A stretch of DNA of 64,000 nucleotides from Armatimonadota bacterium. Lineage in GTDB: Bacteria > Armatimonadota > Fimbriimonadia > Fimbriimonadales > Fimbriimonadaceae. Location: positions 391,638 through 455,637 of the forward strand of contig JAFDWU010000002.1 in the NCBI GenBank assembly GCA_018268315.1, in the 5' to 3' direction. Below are positions 32,120 to 41,502 of this stretch, one piece after another. A program made the translations under genes and the position numbers. Every line of letters starts with the position of its first letter. The first letter of the stretch is position 1. The notes below the pieces were generated by a model. It had not been told where the DNA came from and ran no database searches. It saw only the letters and a program-made list of their open reading frames with translations.

Positions 32120-33387
32120 TACGCTTTGTTTACCTTAACCTTAAGAACCTCTTCGCGAAGCATGACCAGAGCCTGCTGACAGGCGCGGAACCGAATCTGC
32201 TCGCGGCTTCCGCGATATTGAAGCTCCTCGGCCTCAGTTCCGCTTTCTGAATCTATGGCGATACAGACGTAGCCGACCGGCTTATTGTCGACATCAACCG
32301 TCGGCCCCGCGTTTCCTACAACTCCGACACCGAAGCTAGTCCCCAGCTTCTGGCGCACGCTCTTGGCCAGCTGAATAGCCGCCCATGGGGAAACCGGCCC
32401 CTCTTCCGCGAGCTTTGCCCGATCGAGTCCCAAGAGGGCTTCCTTTGCAGCTACCGAATAGGGCAGCACGCCTCCGCCAAAAACCTTCGATGACCCCGGC
32501 ACGCTGGTAAGCCGAGCAGCCACTAAGCCCGCAGTCATGCTCTCAGCGGTTGCCACAGTGAGTCCCCGCTCGCTCATTTCGGTGATCATCGCTTCCTCAA
32601 GCGTCGTACTGTTAATGCCGTACACCGCCGAGCCTAGGCGACTTTTGATCTCTGCCGCCACTGGCTCGATGATCGCCTCCGCTGCCTCTTTGCTGGCCGC
32701 CGAGGCGGTGACCCGCAGGTGCACTTCCGCAGGCTGGGCGTAGGGCGCAACCGTAGGGTTTGTGCCTTCCATCAGGTCCAGCAGCATCTGCTCAACCGTA
32801 CTCTCGCCCAATCCGCAAATCCGCAGGATGTGCGAGTGGATCACTTGGGATCCTGATAGCCGTTCCAGAATCGCGAGCGCGGGACCCTGCATCATCGGCT
32901 CGAACTCCATCTTCGGCCCGGGTAGGGCAATCACGGTTTTGCCATTCTTGCGGCAGTGCAAGCCAGGGGCAGTCCCGTTGGGGTTCTCAATCAACTCCGC
33001 GCTTTCGGGTCTTTGGGCTTGACGCAGTATCGATTCCTGCCAAGGCAGCTTGCGCCGTTCAAAGATGTCCCGCAGCTTGGTTTCCATCGCCGGGTCGATC
33101 ACGAGCTCATCGCCCAGCGCCGCCGCGATGGCATCTCTCGTCAGGTCATCCTGAGTCGGTCCAAGGCCACCGATGGCAATCACGACATCCGCGCGACTCA
33201 GCGCCTCTTTGAGAACGCCAACAATGCGCTCGAAATTATCACCCACCGTGCTGCGCCGCTGGCAGCCAATTCCCGCCTGGGCAAGGACCCGTGCGGCGGT
33301 GGCGGCGTGGGTATCCACGATCTGGCCAAGCAGCAGTTCGGTGCCTACGGAAACGACTTCGGCGCTAAAGCGTGGAGAGTCTGGCAT
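32119..33387 (-). CDS. cinA: CinA family protein (nicotinamide-nucleotide amidohydrolase)
   Basis: Two-domain CinA of about 422 aa. The N-terminal MoCF-like domain (about 1-170; VVSVGTELLLGQIVDTHAA, IAIGGLGPTQDDLTRD) corresponds to the ADP-ribose pyrophosphatase side. The C-terminal PncC domain (about 265-415; TVATAESMTAGLVAARLTSV, GGGVLPYSVAAKEALLGL) deamidates NMN in pyridine-nucleotide recycling. The start is ATG 33387 (MPDSPRFSAEVV) with AAGGGA 5 nt upstream; the longer ORF overlaps the upstream gene. It lies 2 bp after the parvulin-like gene and 1 bp overlaps phosphomannomutase. Confidence 0.95.
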   Translation of the reverse strand: MPDSPRFSAEVVSVGTELLLGQIVDTHAATAARVLAQAGIGCQRRSTVGDNFERIVGVLKEALSRADVVIAIGGLGPTQDDLTRDAIAAALGDELVIDPAMETKLRDIFERRKLPWQESILRQAQRPESAELIENPNGTAPGLHCRKNGKTVIALPGPKMEFEPMMQGPALAILERLSGSQVIHSHILRICGLGESTVEQMLLDLMEGTNPTVAPYAQPAEVHLRVTASAASKEAAEAIIEPVAAEIKSRLGSAVYGINSTTLEEAMITEMSERGLTVATAESMTAGLVAARLTSVPGSSKVFGGGVLPYSVAAKEALLGLDRAKLAEEGPVSPWAAIQLAKSVRQKLGTSFGVGVVGNAGPTVDVDNKPVGYVCIAIDSESGTEAEELQYRGSREQIRFRACQQALVMLREEVLKVKVNKA

Positions 33388-33389
33388 TG

Positions 33390-34247
33390 CTATCCCTTGA
33401 GTGGAGTGGCCCACGTGTATTCAATCTTCGTATCCTTCTGCAGTTTCATCAGCACCTCGCGCTGGCGCATCGCGCGATAGCCTTTTCGGAGTTCTTCAAG
33501 CTCACCGGCTTTGGCTGAGGTTCCGGAAGCTTCCAGCTTGAATATCTGGATGCCGCTCGCGGTTTGGGCGGGCGTCGTGTACTCGCCCGGCTTGAGCTTC
33601 CCAAGTTCGGTCGCAACCGACTTAGGAAACGCAGAAAAGTTCTTCCAGCCGATAGAGCCGTCCGCTTTCAAAACGTTGGGATCAGTGGTCGCCCCCTTAA
33701 GGACGGTTGCCCACGCCTCGCCTTTCTTGAGCCGGGCCAGGGCGTCATCCGCGCGGCGAATCGCCTCAATGAGAGCGGGACTCTGCTCGTTCACAGGTTT
33801 GAAAATGATCGTCGCCACCTTCACGTAGCTCTTGGGATCAAAACCTACATCGGAAAGCTTGTTGAGCAGCAACTCTGCTTTCACGGAAAGATAAAGCTTG
33901 CTGGATGTGAATTGCTGGGCGGCGAGCGCCTGCTCAAATGTCTTGCCCACCGGCAAAGTCTTGACGATGTCTTGCTTCTTCTTCTGGTAAGCCGCGTTGA
34001 TCTCCGTTTCGGAGGCGGTGATTCCGGCTTTCTGGGCTTCCTGCAGCAGAGAGATATAGGCGGCGACGTCGTGCGCAACCGCGTCATAGCCCCAATCCCA
34101 CAGAAGACTTGAAAATTGGCTCGCAGTAATGCCCTTGCCGTTGACCTTCAACACAACCGTTTCGGGAGCCGGAACTTTTCGAATGTTTGAGGAGGGAATT
34201 GCGAGTGGACCAACCAGTTGACCAAGGAGCAGCGCCGCTAAAACCAT
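33390..34247 (-). CDS. Secreted parvulin-type peptidyl-prolyl isomerase/SurA-like chaperone
   Basis: 285-aa exported folding factor. The signal peptide is MVLAALLLGQLVGPLAIP. A SurA-N-like helical part follows (VLKVNGKGITASQFSSLLWD, ITASETEINAAYQKKK) and then a parvulin domain at about residues 160-260, with GSIGWKNFSAF and LKPGEYTTPAQTASGIQIFKL as the typical sequence. The start is ATG 34247 with AGGTG 8 nt upstream; the ORF's longer version would cross the divergent moxR start. It is the first gene of the operon with cinA and phosphomannomutase. Confidence 0.88.
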   Translation of the reverse strand: MVLAALLLGQLVGPLAIPSSNIRKVPAPETVVLKVNGKGITASQFSSLLWDWGYDAVAHDVAAYISLLQEAQKAGITASETEINAAYQKKKQDIVKTLPVGKTFEQALAAQQFTSSKLYLSVKAELLLNKLSDVGFDPKSYVKVATIIFKPVNEQSPALIEAIRRADDALARLKKGEAWATVLKGATTDPNVLKADGSIGWKNFSAFPKSVATELGKLKPGEYTTPAQTASGIQIFKLEASGTSAKAGELEELRKGYRAMRQREVLMKLQKDTKIEYTWATPLKG

Positions 34248-34308
34248 ATTTGAAACACCTAGCTGCGTCAGTTTATCCGGAAGGCCAAGGTACGATAATC
34301 CGTCATCT

Positions 34309-35256
34309 ATGAATGTTGAGGAGGCCGGAAGGGCCATTAGCGCGGAAGTTGGCAAAGTCATTTCCGGTCAATTCGAAGTTATAGAGCAGTTGCTCGTGGC
34401 CATCCTTGCCGATGGGCATGTGCTGCTGGAGGGCGTTCCCGGCGTCGCGAAGACGCTGATGGTGCGCTCGCTTGCGCGCGCGATGAGCCTAGAGTATGGG
34501 CGCATCCAGTTCACGCCAGACCTGATGCCTAGCGACGTCATCGGCACCATGGTGCTGAACCAGAAGACATCCGAATTTGAACTAAGAACCGGCCCAGTTT
34601 TTGTTGGCATTTTGCTGGCAGATGAAATCAACCGCACGCCGCCCAAGACCCAATCGGCACTGCTGGAAGCGATGGAGGAGCGCAAGGTCACGTTGGACGG
34701 TAAACCACTTGATCTTCCTAAACCGTTCCTCGTCTTCGCCACCCAAAACCCAATCGATTTTGAAGGCACCTACCCCTTACCCGAAGCGCAGCAAGACCGG
34801 TTCCTTCTGAAAGTTCTGGTTGACTATCCAGAGCCCGCTCAGGAAATCGAAGTGCTGAAGCGGCACCATAGCGGTTTCAAGCCGCAGAACCTTGACGAAG
34901 CGGGAATAAAACACGTTCTTTCCGGCGAGCAGCTTGATGAATTGCGTAAGCAGGTGCAAGGTGTCACCGTTGAGGACAAAAGCTTCGACTACATCCAGGC
35001 CATCGTCGCAGCGACTCGAAAGTCGCACGATATCCTGGTGGGCGCCTCTCCTCGCGCTGGCATCGCGCTGCTGAACTGCGGCAAAGCAATTGCCGCCTTG
35101 CGCGGACGGGCATATGTGATTCCGGACGACATCAAGCAGCTTTCTCTCGGCGTGCTACGGCACCGTATCCTGCTTCGGCCGGAGGCTGAACTGGAAGGAT
35201 TAACCGCAGATCGCGTACTTACCGCTCTTGTGGAAGCGCAACCGGTTCCCCGATAA
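34309..35256 (+). CDS. MoxR family AAA+ ATPase
   Basis: Putative chaperone ATPase that assists metal-centre insertion or complex assembly, often with a VWA-domain partner. It shows Walker A EGVPGVAKTLMVRSLA, Walker B VGILLADEINRTPPKTQSAL, sensor FLVFATQNPIDFEGTYPLPE and the arginine-finger region EAQQDRFLLKV. Length 315 aa is typical. No DUF58 or VWA gene follows, unlike most MoxR operons; instead an ABC exporter ATPase starts 18 bp downstream. GATAAT lies 9 nt before the start ATG. Confidence 0.95.
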   Translation: MNVEEAGRAISAEVGKVISGQFEVIEQLLVAILADGHVLLEGVPGVAKTLMVRSLARAMSLEYGRIQFTPDLMPSDVIGTMVLNQKTSEFELRTGPVFVGILLADEINRTPPKTQSALLEAMEERKVTLDGKPLDLPKPFLVFATQNPIDFEGTYPLPEAQQDRFLLKVLVDYPEPAQEIEVLKRHHSGFKPQNLDEAGIKHVLSGEQLDELRKQVQGVTVEDKSFDYIQAIVAATRKSHDILVGASPRAGIALLNCGKAIAALRGRAYVIPDDIKQLSLGVLRHRILLRPEAELEGLTADRVLTALVEAQPVPR

Positions 35257-35274
35257 CGACGTTGAGGAAGTAGG

Positions 35275-36018
35275 TTGCTTCAAACTTTTCAGCTCGTTAA
35301 GCAATACAAGAAACATCGCGCGCTCGATGGCCTTGACCTCACGTTGAACCCGGGTGAAATTGTTGGGTTGCTTGGCCCGAACGGCGCGGGCAAGACCACA
35401 GCTTTACGCTGCATCGCGGGGATTTTGCGTCCCACTTCTGGGCAAGTGTTGATCAACGGCTTTGATGTAGTGGCTGACCAGGCCAAGGCCAAAGCGGGGC
35501 TCGCATTCGTTCCTGAAGTCCCTTCCCTTTACGAATTGCTAACCGTCGATGAGCACCTGCGCTTCGTTGCCATGTGCTTCAAAACGCTGGATACCTACGA
35601 GGCAAAACGAGATGAACTCCTCACTCGCTATGCCTTGATGGAGAAGAAGGACGCATTGGTTGCCACCCTCTCGAAGGGTATGCGGCAGAAGCTGTCAGTC
35701 GCCTGCGCAATGATTCACAACGCGAACGTGTTCCTGTTCGATGAGCCGATGATCGGCATCGACCCGGCCGGCGTTGCGGAGCTAAAGCAAGAGATGCTGC
35801 GAGTGAAAGAGAGCGGCGCATCGATTCTGGTGTCCACCCACTTGCTCGATACTGCGGAGAAGCTCTGTGATCGCGTGATCATTCTCGCCCGTGGGCGTAA
35901 GGTCGCGGAAGGCACTCTTGAGCAACTGCGCTTGCTCAGCGGCAGCGAGGGCCGCAGCCTTGAGGATGTATTCCTCAAGCTCACATCAGAAAGCAATGCA
36001 AGCTTTGATCTTTCTTAG
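35275..36018 (+). CDS. ABC exporter ATPase
   Basis: 247 aa nucleotide-binding subunit of a membrane exporter. It has Walker A GPNGAGKTTALRCIAG, the Q-loop, the signature TLSKGMRQKLSVACA (LSKGM variant of LSGGQ), Walker B VFLFDEPMIGIDP and the switch His in VSTHLLD. It starts at TTG 35275, with GAGGAAGTAGG just upstream. Its last 23 bp overlap the permease gene at 35996, so the pair is translationally coupled. The substrate is unknown. The 3' part is Ser/Arg-rich (GSEGRSLEDVFLKL). Confidence 0.93.
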   Translation: MLQTFQLVKQYKKHRALDGLDLTLNPGEIVGLLGPNGAGKTTALRCIAGILRPTSGQVLINGFDVVADQAKAKAGLAFVPEVPSLYELLTVDEHLRFVAMCFKTLDTYEAKRDELLTRYALMEKKDALVATLSKGMRQKLSVACAMIHNANVFLFDEPMIGIDPAGVAELKQEMLRVKESGASILVSTHLLDTAEKLCDRVIILARGRKVAEGTLEQLRLLSGSEGRSLEDVFLKLTSESNASFDLS

Positions 36019-37690
36019 TGTTCGTTCTATTTTGAACGGAGTAAAGCGCGCGGTCACCGATGCCAAGCGGCTGATCGGGCTAATTTTTCTTATCGGATAC
36101 TACATATATCTCTTCGGAATGCGGTTCATTATTGGGTCGCCGAGTTCACCAGGACGATTCCCGGCCGGCAGCGGGCGTTTCCACATGCCGGAACCAGCGC
36201 AGATTCAAGGCACGCTGTTCATCCTTTTCGCCGGGCTCTCGCTCATCTTCAGTTTGATGGGATCGGTAAGGACGCTTGTGAGGGCGCCCGATGTGGATGT
36301 GCTCTTCCCAACGCCGGTTTCGCCGAAGACCGTGCTCGCATTCAAGATGTTCAGGGAATACCTAGCGACTCTGCTCCTCCCGCTCATTTTTGGGTTGCTG
36401 TCCTGGCGCAACACAAAGAACATCGTGCTTTCCGCGTTCCGAGATTTTCCTGAAAGCGGTGGCATGGCGTTCCGAGCCCTAACGATCGCGTTCCTCCTCC
36501 TATCGCTCTTCTGGGTTTGCACAAATCAGGCAATCAGCCTGTTCATTAACCGATCCGATGAGAGCAGCGACCGGCGACGTAAAGCCTGGATTGCATTCAC
36601 CATCGGCGCACAAGTCTTTAATGTCGCTTATATATGGTTTCGCATCTATTCCCACGCGGGATTCTTTGAGATCGCAAACGATCCGATCCTGCGCATTCTC
36701 TTCTTCCCGGCCACCCTCGCCAGCTCAATCGTCGCCGGCCCCTTAACTAGCAACATGCTCCTCAGCTACTCCTGCGTGGTCTTGCTCATGGGCCTAACCG
36801 CGTTTGCACTGTGGCTCGCAATGGCTCAGTCGCCTTGGATGTACGACCAGGCCGCGACGATGAGCGAGTCGGTCAATACGAGAAGGGCGCTGCAAAGGCA
36901 GGGAGACGCCGCCTCACTCATCGCCGAACATGTGCGCTCAGGCAAGATGAAGTATCGAACCGAGCGATGGTACACCCGGCTCAGGTTCAACGGCCCCGGG
37001 GGGCTGATTTGGAAGCAACTCGTTCTCCAAATCCGCACGATCGGGCTAATGGTTGGCATTCTCAGCACAGTTGCGCTTTTCGTTGGCGGATTGATTTTGT
37101 ATGGCATGTCCACCGATAACCCAGAGGCCGTGCAGGCGGCCTCTGGCAATATCTTTTTTGCGGTAGGCATGGTGGGCACGTTCATCATCACCACCACCGC
37201 CTCGCAGATGACCTTCATGGAGGTGCTAAGGCGCGTCGATCTCCAGAAGCCCCTACCCTTTGCCCCGCCAACCATCATCGCCTACGAAATCATCTCGAAC
37301 GGGATTCTTGTTCTGCCTCTCCTGACAGCCAATTTCCTTGCTGCCCTCGTCGTCAATTGGCAGAACTGGCCGGCAGCGCTCGGCACTCTCATTGCTGGGC
37401 CGGGCACAGCAATCTGGCTGTCCAGCGTGATTTTCCTAATCACCATCCTTTTTCCTGACTTGGACGACCCCACCCAACGAGGTTTTCGCGGCGTGATGAG
37501 CCTGATTGCCCTTGCAGTTCTTGCAATCCCGGGAGCTGCGGCTTTTGGTGGGGCCCTTTTCCTTCTGCGTGGCTCACCGTACGCGATCTTGGTTGCAGCA
37601 GCAGCCCTCGGCGTCATTCAACTGCTGATGGCGCTTGCAATATCGATCGCCGGAGGCGGCATGTACGGTTCTTTCAACCCAAGCGAGTAG
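35996..37690 (+). CDS. ABC exporter permease (putative ABC_export family)
   Basis: 564-aa polytopic membrane protein, partner of the preceding ATPase. It begins at ATG 35996 (MQALIFLSVRSILNGVKRAV). The long in-frame ORF from 35891 adds only sequence inside the ATPase gene. About 12 hydrophobic segments are visible, for example LIGLIFLIGYYIYLFGMRFI and TVALFVGGLILYGM. The cytosolic loop around RSGKMKYRTERWYTR is basic. It resembles putative ABC exporters (PF16962-type) that move peptides or lipids, but no substrate can be named. Confidence 0.85.
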   Translation: MQALIFLSVRSILNGVKRAVTDAKRLIGLIFLIGYYIYLFGMRFIIGSPSSPGRFPAGSGRFHMPEPAQIQGTLFILFAGLSLIFSLMGSVRTLVRAPDVDVLFPTPVSPKTVLAFKMFREYLATLLLPLIFGLLSWRNTKNIVLSAFRDFPESGGMAFRALTIAFLLLSLFWVCTNQAISLFINRSDESSDRRRKAWIAFTIGAQVFNVAYIWFRIYSHAGFFEIANDPILRILFFPATLASSIVAGPLTSNMLLSYSCVVLLMGLTAFALWLAMAQSPWMYDQAATMSESVNTRRALQRQGDAASLIAEHVRSGKMKYRTERWYTRLRFNGPGGLIWKQLVLQIRTIGLMVGILSTVALFVGGLILYGMSTDNPEAVQAASGNIFFAVGMVGTFIITTTASQMTFMEVLRRVDLQKPLPFAPPTIIAYEIISNGILVLPLLTANFLAALVVNWQNWPAALGTLIAGPGTAIWLSSVIFLITILFPDLDDPTQRGFRGVMSLIALAVLAIPGAAAFGGALFLLRGSPYAILVAAAALGVIQLLMALAISIAGGGMYGSFNPSE

Positions 37691-37740
37691 AATCTGTCGG
37701 GAACTCCTGAGCGTCAAGGAATGTTCAGGCAACCGACGGT

Positions 37741-38841
37741 ATGCGAGGATCAACGAAAGGCATTATAGTTTTCGCGGTGGGCATTGGCGCCGCCTATGGT
37801 GGCTGGAACATGTACGCCGGCTACAGGGTTGCGAACATGCACTTCGATCCCATCAAACCAGGTCGCGTGAATCTTCTCGGCGTTGAACTCAAGAGTGGAT
37901 TCCGGATCATTGTCGCAAACCAGATGGCCCAGCTTGTGCAAGGCGCAAGCACGAAGATGGGAAGCGCTTCCGCTGAGGGCGAATCGGACGAAGGCTCGAA
38001 GAAGCGCCTGAAGATCAAGGAAATGCTTCAATCGTTGCAAGGCAACGAGGAAGCGCTCGGCGAGTTTGTCGCATCCGTAAACGACCTCAAAGAAGAAGAT
38101 TTGCCCGTCATCAAAATCATCTGGAAAGCTGAAGACTTAAAGAAAGCGCTTGATGGGGATGCAGCCCTTCAAGAGAAACTGGTCAAAGACTTGAATGTAA
38201 AGCTCGACGGAACGCCCATCCCCGAGCTGCGAACTCGCGCGCTTGAAAATGGCATCTGCATCCAGCTTTCTGTGCCGGTCAGGACCAACGTCGGGGCCGA
38301 AGTCAAGACCCTTCACGGGAACGTCCTCATTCCTTTCAAGCCAAGGCTCATGCAAGCCGTAGAGGCGCGTTATCGTGATAAAGCTGGAGCTGACAAGACA
38401 ATGCAGCTAGGCTATTACCAAGAAGAGGCCAAGAATGTTCTTGAGGGGAAGAAAGAAAAGCAAGATGTAGCCAAGGACATCCGGGCGCTTATCTCGCCCG
38501 AGAGCCTGACGAAGCTGTCCGATGAGCCAACCCGCATCCTCGAAAACGCGAAAGTCGTCATCAACGAGAGCATGGTTACGAAGGCCACCCTCGAGACCGA
38601 CGATACGAACGCAGGTAAGCGCTACACGCTCAACATTGGCCTAACGGAAGAGGGCGCTAATAGACTCTGGCAATATAGCAGGAATCGAGTAGGAAATCAG
38701 TTACTTCTGATTGTCAACGGTGCCGCGATTGCCGCGCCAAGGGTAGAACACGAATTAACTCAGCAACAGTTGCAAATCACTCAGTTAGAGGATAAATGGC
38801 TCGCCGAATCAGCGGTAAACGAGATCAACAAGGGAAAATAG
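37741..38841 (+). CDS. SecD periplasmic P1-head-like protein, membrane-anchored
   Basis: 366 aa with one N-terminal TM (GIIVFAVGIGAAYGGWNMY). The C-terminal third resembles the head of the first periplasmic domain of SecD/SecDF: ATLETDDTNAGKRYTLNIGL, then TEEGANRLWQYSRNRVGNQL and LIVNGAAIAAPRVEHELTQ. The six TM helices of a real SecD are absent, so it is a stand-alone P1-like protein. The middle is helical and charged (KKRLKIKEMLQSLQGNEEAL). It lies 50 bp after the ABC exporter and 10 bp before a lipoprotein gene, so it may be part of a secretion-related operon. Role unknown. Confidence 0.75.
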   Translation: MRGSTKGIIVFAVGIGAAYGGWNMYAGYRVANMHFDPIKPGRVNLLGVELKSGFRIIVANQMAQLVQGASTKMGSASAEGESDEGSKKRLKIKEMLQSLQGNEEALGEFVASVNDLKEEDLPVIKIIWKAEDLKKALDGDAALQEKLVKDLNVKLDGTPIPELRTRALENGICIQLSVPVRTNVGAEVKTLHGNVLIPFKPRLMQAVEARYRDKAGADKTMQLGYYQEEAKNVLEGKKEKQDVAKDIRALISPESLTKLSDEPTRILENAKVVINESMVTKATLETDDTNAGKRYTLNIGLTEEGANRLWQYSRNRVGNQLLLIVNGAAIAAPRVEHELTQQQLQITQLEDKWLAESAVNEINKGK

Positions 38842-38851
38842 TAAACACTAT

Positions 38852-39628
38852 ATGAATATCCGTACCAGTGCAATTTCAATTTTAGCGGCCGTCGCGGTGG
38901 TGGGATGCCAATCTGGCTCAACCAGCGGAGATACAGCCGGCGCCAAAGGCGGATCAGCCGCCTCCACTGAAGCCAAAGTCGCTCCCGTCGATCTCGCTTC
39001 GCTGACTGCAGAGACATTGATGCCCTTCCAAGAAGGCAACCAATGGGTCTACGAAGTCGAAACCACCATCCAGGCGGGCAACAACCGCCGCACCAACCAA
39101 GCCAACCTGACCTACAAGATCGTTAAGGTGGAGAAAGATGGCGATGGCACCCTCGCGACATTTGAAATTTACAACGGCGATAAGCTCGCGGACAAGCAGG
39201 TTTGGCGTGAGGATGCAAAAGGTATCTATCAGGTGGCAATGGGCCAGGATCTGAAGAAATACACTTCCCCCCAGCCGATGATCCTGTTCCCGGTTAAGGA
39301 AGGCGATACGTTCAGCTGGAAAGGGACGGGGCTTGTGCCAACGGGGAAGACGGGACCGATTGAAGCGCAAAACCATGTGTTGGGATCGCAAGAAGTCGAT
39401 ACACGAATGGGCCGTCTAGCAGGCGTTGCCATTGAAAGCACATCAAACTTCTCGTTCATGGCATCACCCGGAAAGGGCAAGCCTGAGCAATTGGTGAAAG
39501 GCAAGACGGACGGCACTGTTTGGCTTGCGCCCAAACTTGGCCTCATCCGCAGTGCTCAAAGAATCATGGCCGGTCAGGTTGGCTTTGCCCAAACCTTGCG
39601 CCTAAAATCCTTCACCGGAAAACAATGA
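38852..39628 (+). CDS. Predicted lipoprotein of unknown function, 258 aa
   Basis: The N-terminus is a lipoprotein signal with lipobox AVVGC (C19), followed by a Ser/Gly/Ala-rich linker (QSGSTSGDTAGAKGGSAAST). The body is beta-rich, with PFQEGNQWVYEVETT, ILFPVKEGDTFSWKGTG and DGTVWLAPKLGLIRS; this is the style of surface lipoproteins of the FimB/YcfL-like or DUF3108-type kind. It follows the SecD-like gene by 10 bp and overlaps the next lipoprotein gene by 4 bp (ATGA). The two lipoproteins are likely partners. Confidence 0.7.
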   Translation: MNIRTSAISILAAVAVVGCQSGSTSGDTAGAKGGSAASTEAKVAPVDLASLTAETLMPFQEGNQWVYEVETTIQAGNNRRTNQANLTYKIVKVEKDGDGTLATFEIYNGDKLADKQVWREDAKGIYQVAMGQDLKKYTSPQPMILFPVKEGDTFSWKGTGLVPTGKTGPIEAQNHVLGSQEVDTRMGRLAGVAIESTSNFSFMASPGKGKPEQLVKGKTDGTVWLAPKLGLIRSAQRIMAGQVGFAQTLRLKSFTGKQ

Positions 39629-40302
39629 CTTGGAGCCTTGCTCGCAGCTCCCTTTTAATCGCATTGGCGGTATCGGTAGGCCTGTGCTCCACTCTTTCCT
39701 GCACCAAGAAGAGTGGAGCGCCTACGCCGACTGGTGAAGACGGTCCCGATGCGGATGCCACTGCCGCTCCTCGTCACCTTGGCGCATTGCCCAAAGATCT
39801 TTCTGAAATAAGCCTCACCCCCAAGGAAAAGGGCGCAATGCGGATATTGGCGTTTGGCAAGAAGATCCCGGTGGATTTCAACTGGGCGAAAGACCGTGAA
39901 TCCATGACCTTGGAGTTGTGGGCCGATGAGGAGCGGATCGACCGCGAAGTTTTTGCCGAATCCGCCGCCGGTATCGCGCTCGTGGACGGATCAGACAGCG
40001 CGTTTAATCCGCCTATCCCTCTGCTCCCAAAATCCGGTGCAGTGACAGGCAGTGTAGCGTGGAAGGGCGCCTCCCGGTTCAACAACCTAAACCTTGCGGG
40101 CGAAGCCAAAGTGAGCTACCAGCCGGATACGGCGACGGTAGGCATCGATCAAGTGAGCGGGCTCAGGGTGCAAGTGGACTTGACTGTTGACACTGGCAAA
40201 GGAACAAGCAAGAGGGTGTTCAAGTATTGGTTTTCGCCCGGCCTAGGTCTCGTGAAACGAGACATCGAAAAGGGCGTCTCGATTGAACGGTCTGACTTAT
40301 GA
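39625..40302 (+). CDS. Predicted lipoprotein of unknown function, 225 aa
   Basis: The start is ATG 39625, overlapping the previous stop (ATGA). The N-terminal signal MTWSLARSSLLIALAVSVGL ends at a plausible lipid-attachment cysteine, C26 in STLSC; C21 is another candidate, so processing is less clear than in its neighbour. A short Pro/Thr linker precedes a globular domain with no recognised motif (SEISLTPKEKGAMRILAFG, VSGLRVQVDLTVDTG, YWFSPGLGLVKRDI). It overlaps rodA by 4 bp, so the pair is in one operon with rodA and may be envelope-related. Confidence 0.7.
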   Translation: MTWSLARSSLLIALAVSVGLCSTLSCTKKSGAPTPTGEDGPDADATAAPRHLGALPKDLSEISLTPKEKGAMRILAFGKKIPVDFNWAKDRESMTLELWADEERIDREVFAESAAGIALVDGSDSAFNPPIPLLPKSGAVTGSVAWKGASRFNNLNLAGEAKVSYQPDTATVGIDQVSGLRVQVDLTVDTGKGTSKRVFKYWFSPGLGLVKRDIEKGVSIERSDL

Positions 40303-41435
40303 CGGCGACTAATCTTCCCCCGGGTGGCATGACCGTTCAGCGGGGAAAGCGCGATCTCTTTCGCATTAGCGATCCCTTCTTGCTGCTTTCTGCGGCTATC
40401 CTCATCGCCTTCGGACTCGCCCTAATCTTCAGTGAGGGCTTCAGCCGAGGAGACCTGAGCAGTTTTCGCAAGCAGATGGTGTTCTTTGCGATCGGGCTCA
40501 TCCCTTTCGGGCTATTCCTACGCATCCATCCAAGATCTTGGATTCACCTCAGTTCCTACCTTTATGGCCTCAACCTGCTGATGCTAAGTGCTGTGCTGGT
40601 CGTGGGCAGGCGATCGCATAACGCGCAAAGGTGGATTGAGTTTCACGGCTTCGAGTTTCAGCCAAGCGAAATGGCCAAGCTGCTGATCATCCTCACTCTT
40701 GCCGCCTTCTTCCTCAATCGGCGGGATCAAATCCACAAGTTCTCGACGTTTGCCTTGTCCTTCCTGCACGTCCTTGTGCCTCTGGTGCTCATCATGAAGC
40801 AACCAAGCCTCGGAGCGTCCTTGGTTCTGCTTGCCACCTGGCTTTCAATCTGTTTGGTCGCCCAGGTTCCCTTGAAATTTGTTTTAGGCTCCGGCGGCGC
40901 AATTGTCCTGATGCTTGTGATGGCGATTCAATTTCAGTGGCTGAAGCCTTACCAGTTGGAACGGGTCGAGGGCTTGATGCATGGCAACAGCCAATCAAAC
41001 AAGTATCAGGCGTTACGCGCCGAGATCGCATTTGGTTCCGGCGGGCTTGGAGGCACGGGATACCTAAAGGGCGAGCAGAAGCGGGGCGGCTACATCCCGG
41101 AACAAAACACGGACTTCATCTTCACCGTTATGGGCGAGGAGGGTGGATTGGTGGGCTGCACGCTCGTGCTTGCCGCGTTTGGATTTCTCTTCTACCGCAT
41201 TTGGCTCGTGGTGGTAGGAACACAAGACCTGTACTACCGGATGATCGCCGCCGGCATTCTCGGCCTTCTCGCTTTCCACACTTTTGTTAATCTAGGGATG
41301 GTGCTCCAACTGCTGCCCGTTGTTGGGCAATGGCTGCCATTCTTAAGCTACGGAGGAACCGCACTATGGTTATGCATGGCGTGCATTGGATTGCTTCTGA
41401 GCGTTCGATCCCAAGAAATACCGAAAATGTATTAG
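40299..41435 (+). CDS. rodA: RodA/FtsW family peptidoglycan polymerase
   Basis: Polytopic SEDS-family glycan polymerase for cell-wall elongation or division (378 aa). About ten TM helices are seen, with LLMLSAVLVVGRRSHNAQRW, FQPSEMAKLLIILTLA, IPEQNTDFIFTVMGEEGG and the C-terminal LPFLSYGGTALW. RodA is preferred over FtsW because it lies outside a dcw cluster and has the RodA-like spacing, but FtsW cannot be excluded. It starts ATGA-coupled to the lipoprotein genes upstream; ftsK follows 67 bp downstream with its own promoter. Confidence 0.9.
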   Translation: MTATNLPPGGMTVQRGKRDLFRISDPFLLLSAAILIAFGLALIFSEGFSRGDLSSFRKQMVFFAIGLIPFGLFLRIHPRSWIHLSSYLYGLNLLMLSAVLVVGRRSHNAQRWIEFHGFEFQPSEMAKLLIILTLAAFFLNRRDQIHKFSTFALSFLHVLVPLVLIMKQPSLGASLVLLATWLSICLVAQVPLKFVLGSGGAIVLMLVMAIQFQWLKPYQLERVEGLMHGNSQSNKYQALRAEIAFGSGGLGGTGYLKGEQKRGGYIPEQNTDFIFTVMGEEGGLVGCTLVLAAFGFLFYRIWLVVVGTQDLYYRMIAAGILGLLAFHTFVNLGMVLQLLPVVGQWLPFLSYGGTALWLCMACIGLLLSVRSQEIPKMY

Positions 41436-41455
41436 CTCCTATACATTCCTGGCTG

Positions 41456-41461
41456 TATAAT
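41456..41461 (+). promoter_or_regulatory. -10 element upstream of ftsK
   Basis: Perfect TATAAT at 41456-41461 in the 67-bp rodA-ftsK gap; the -35 is weak (TTAGCT, 18-nt spacer). It would give a leader of about 35 nt. Confidence 0.45.
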
Positions 41462-41502
41462 CGTCTTACTGCCAGGGATTTGGTGGTAAGGAACATTTCA
41501 GG

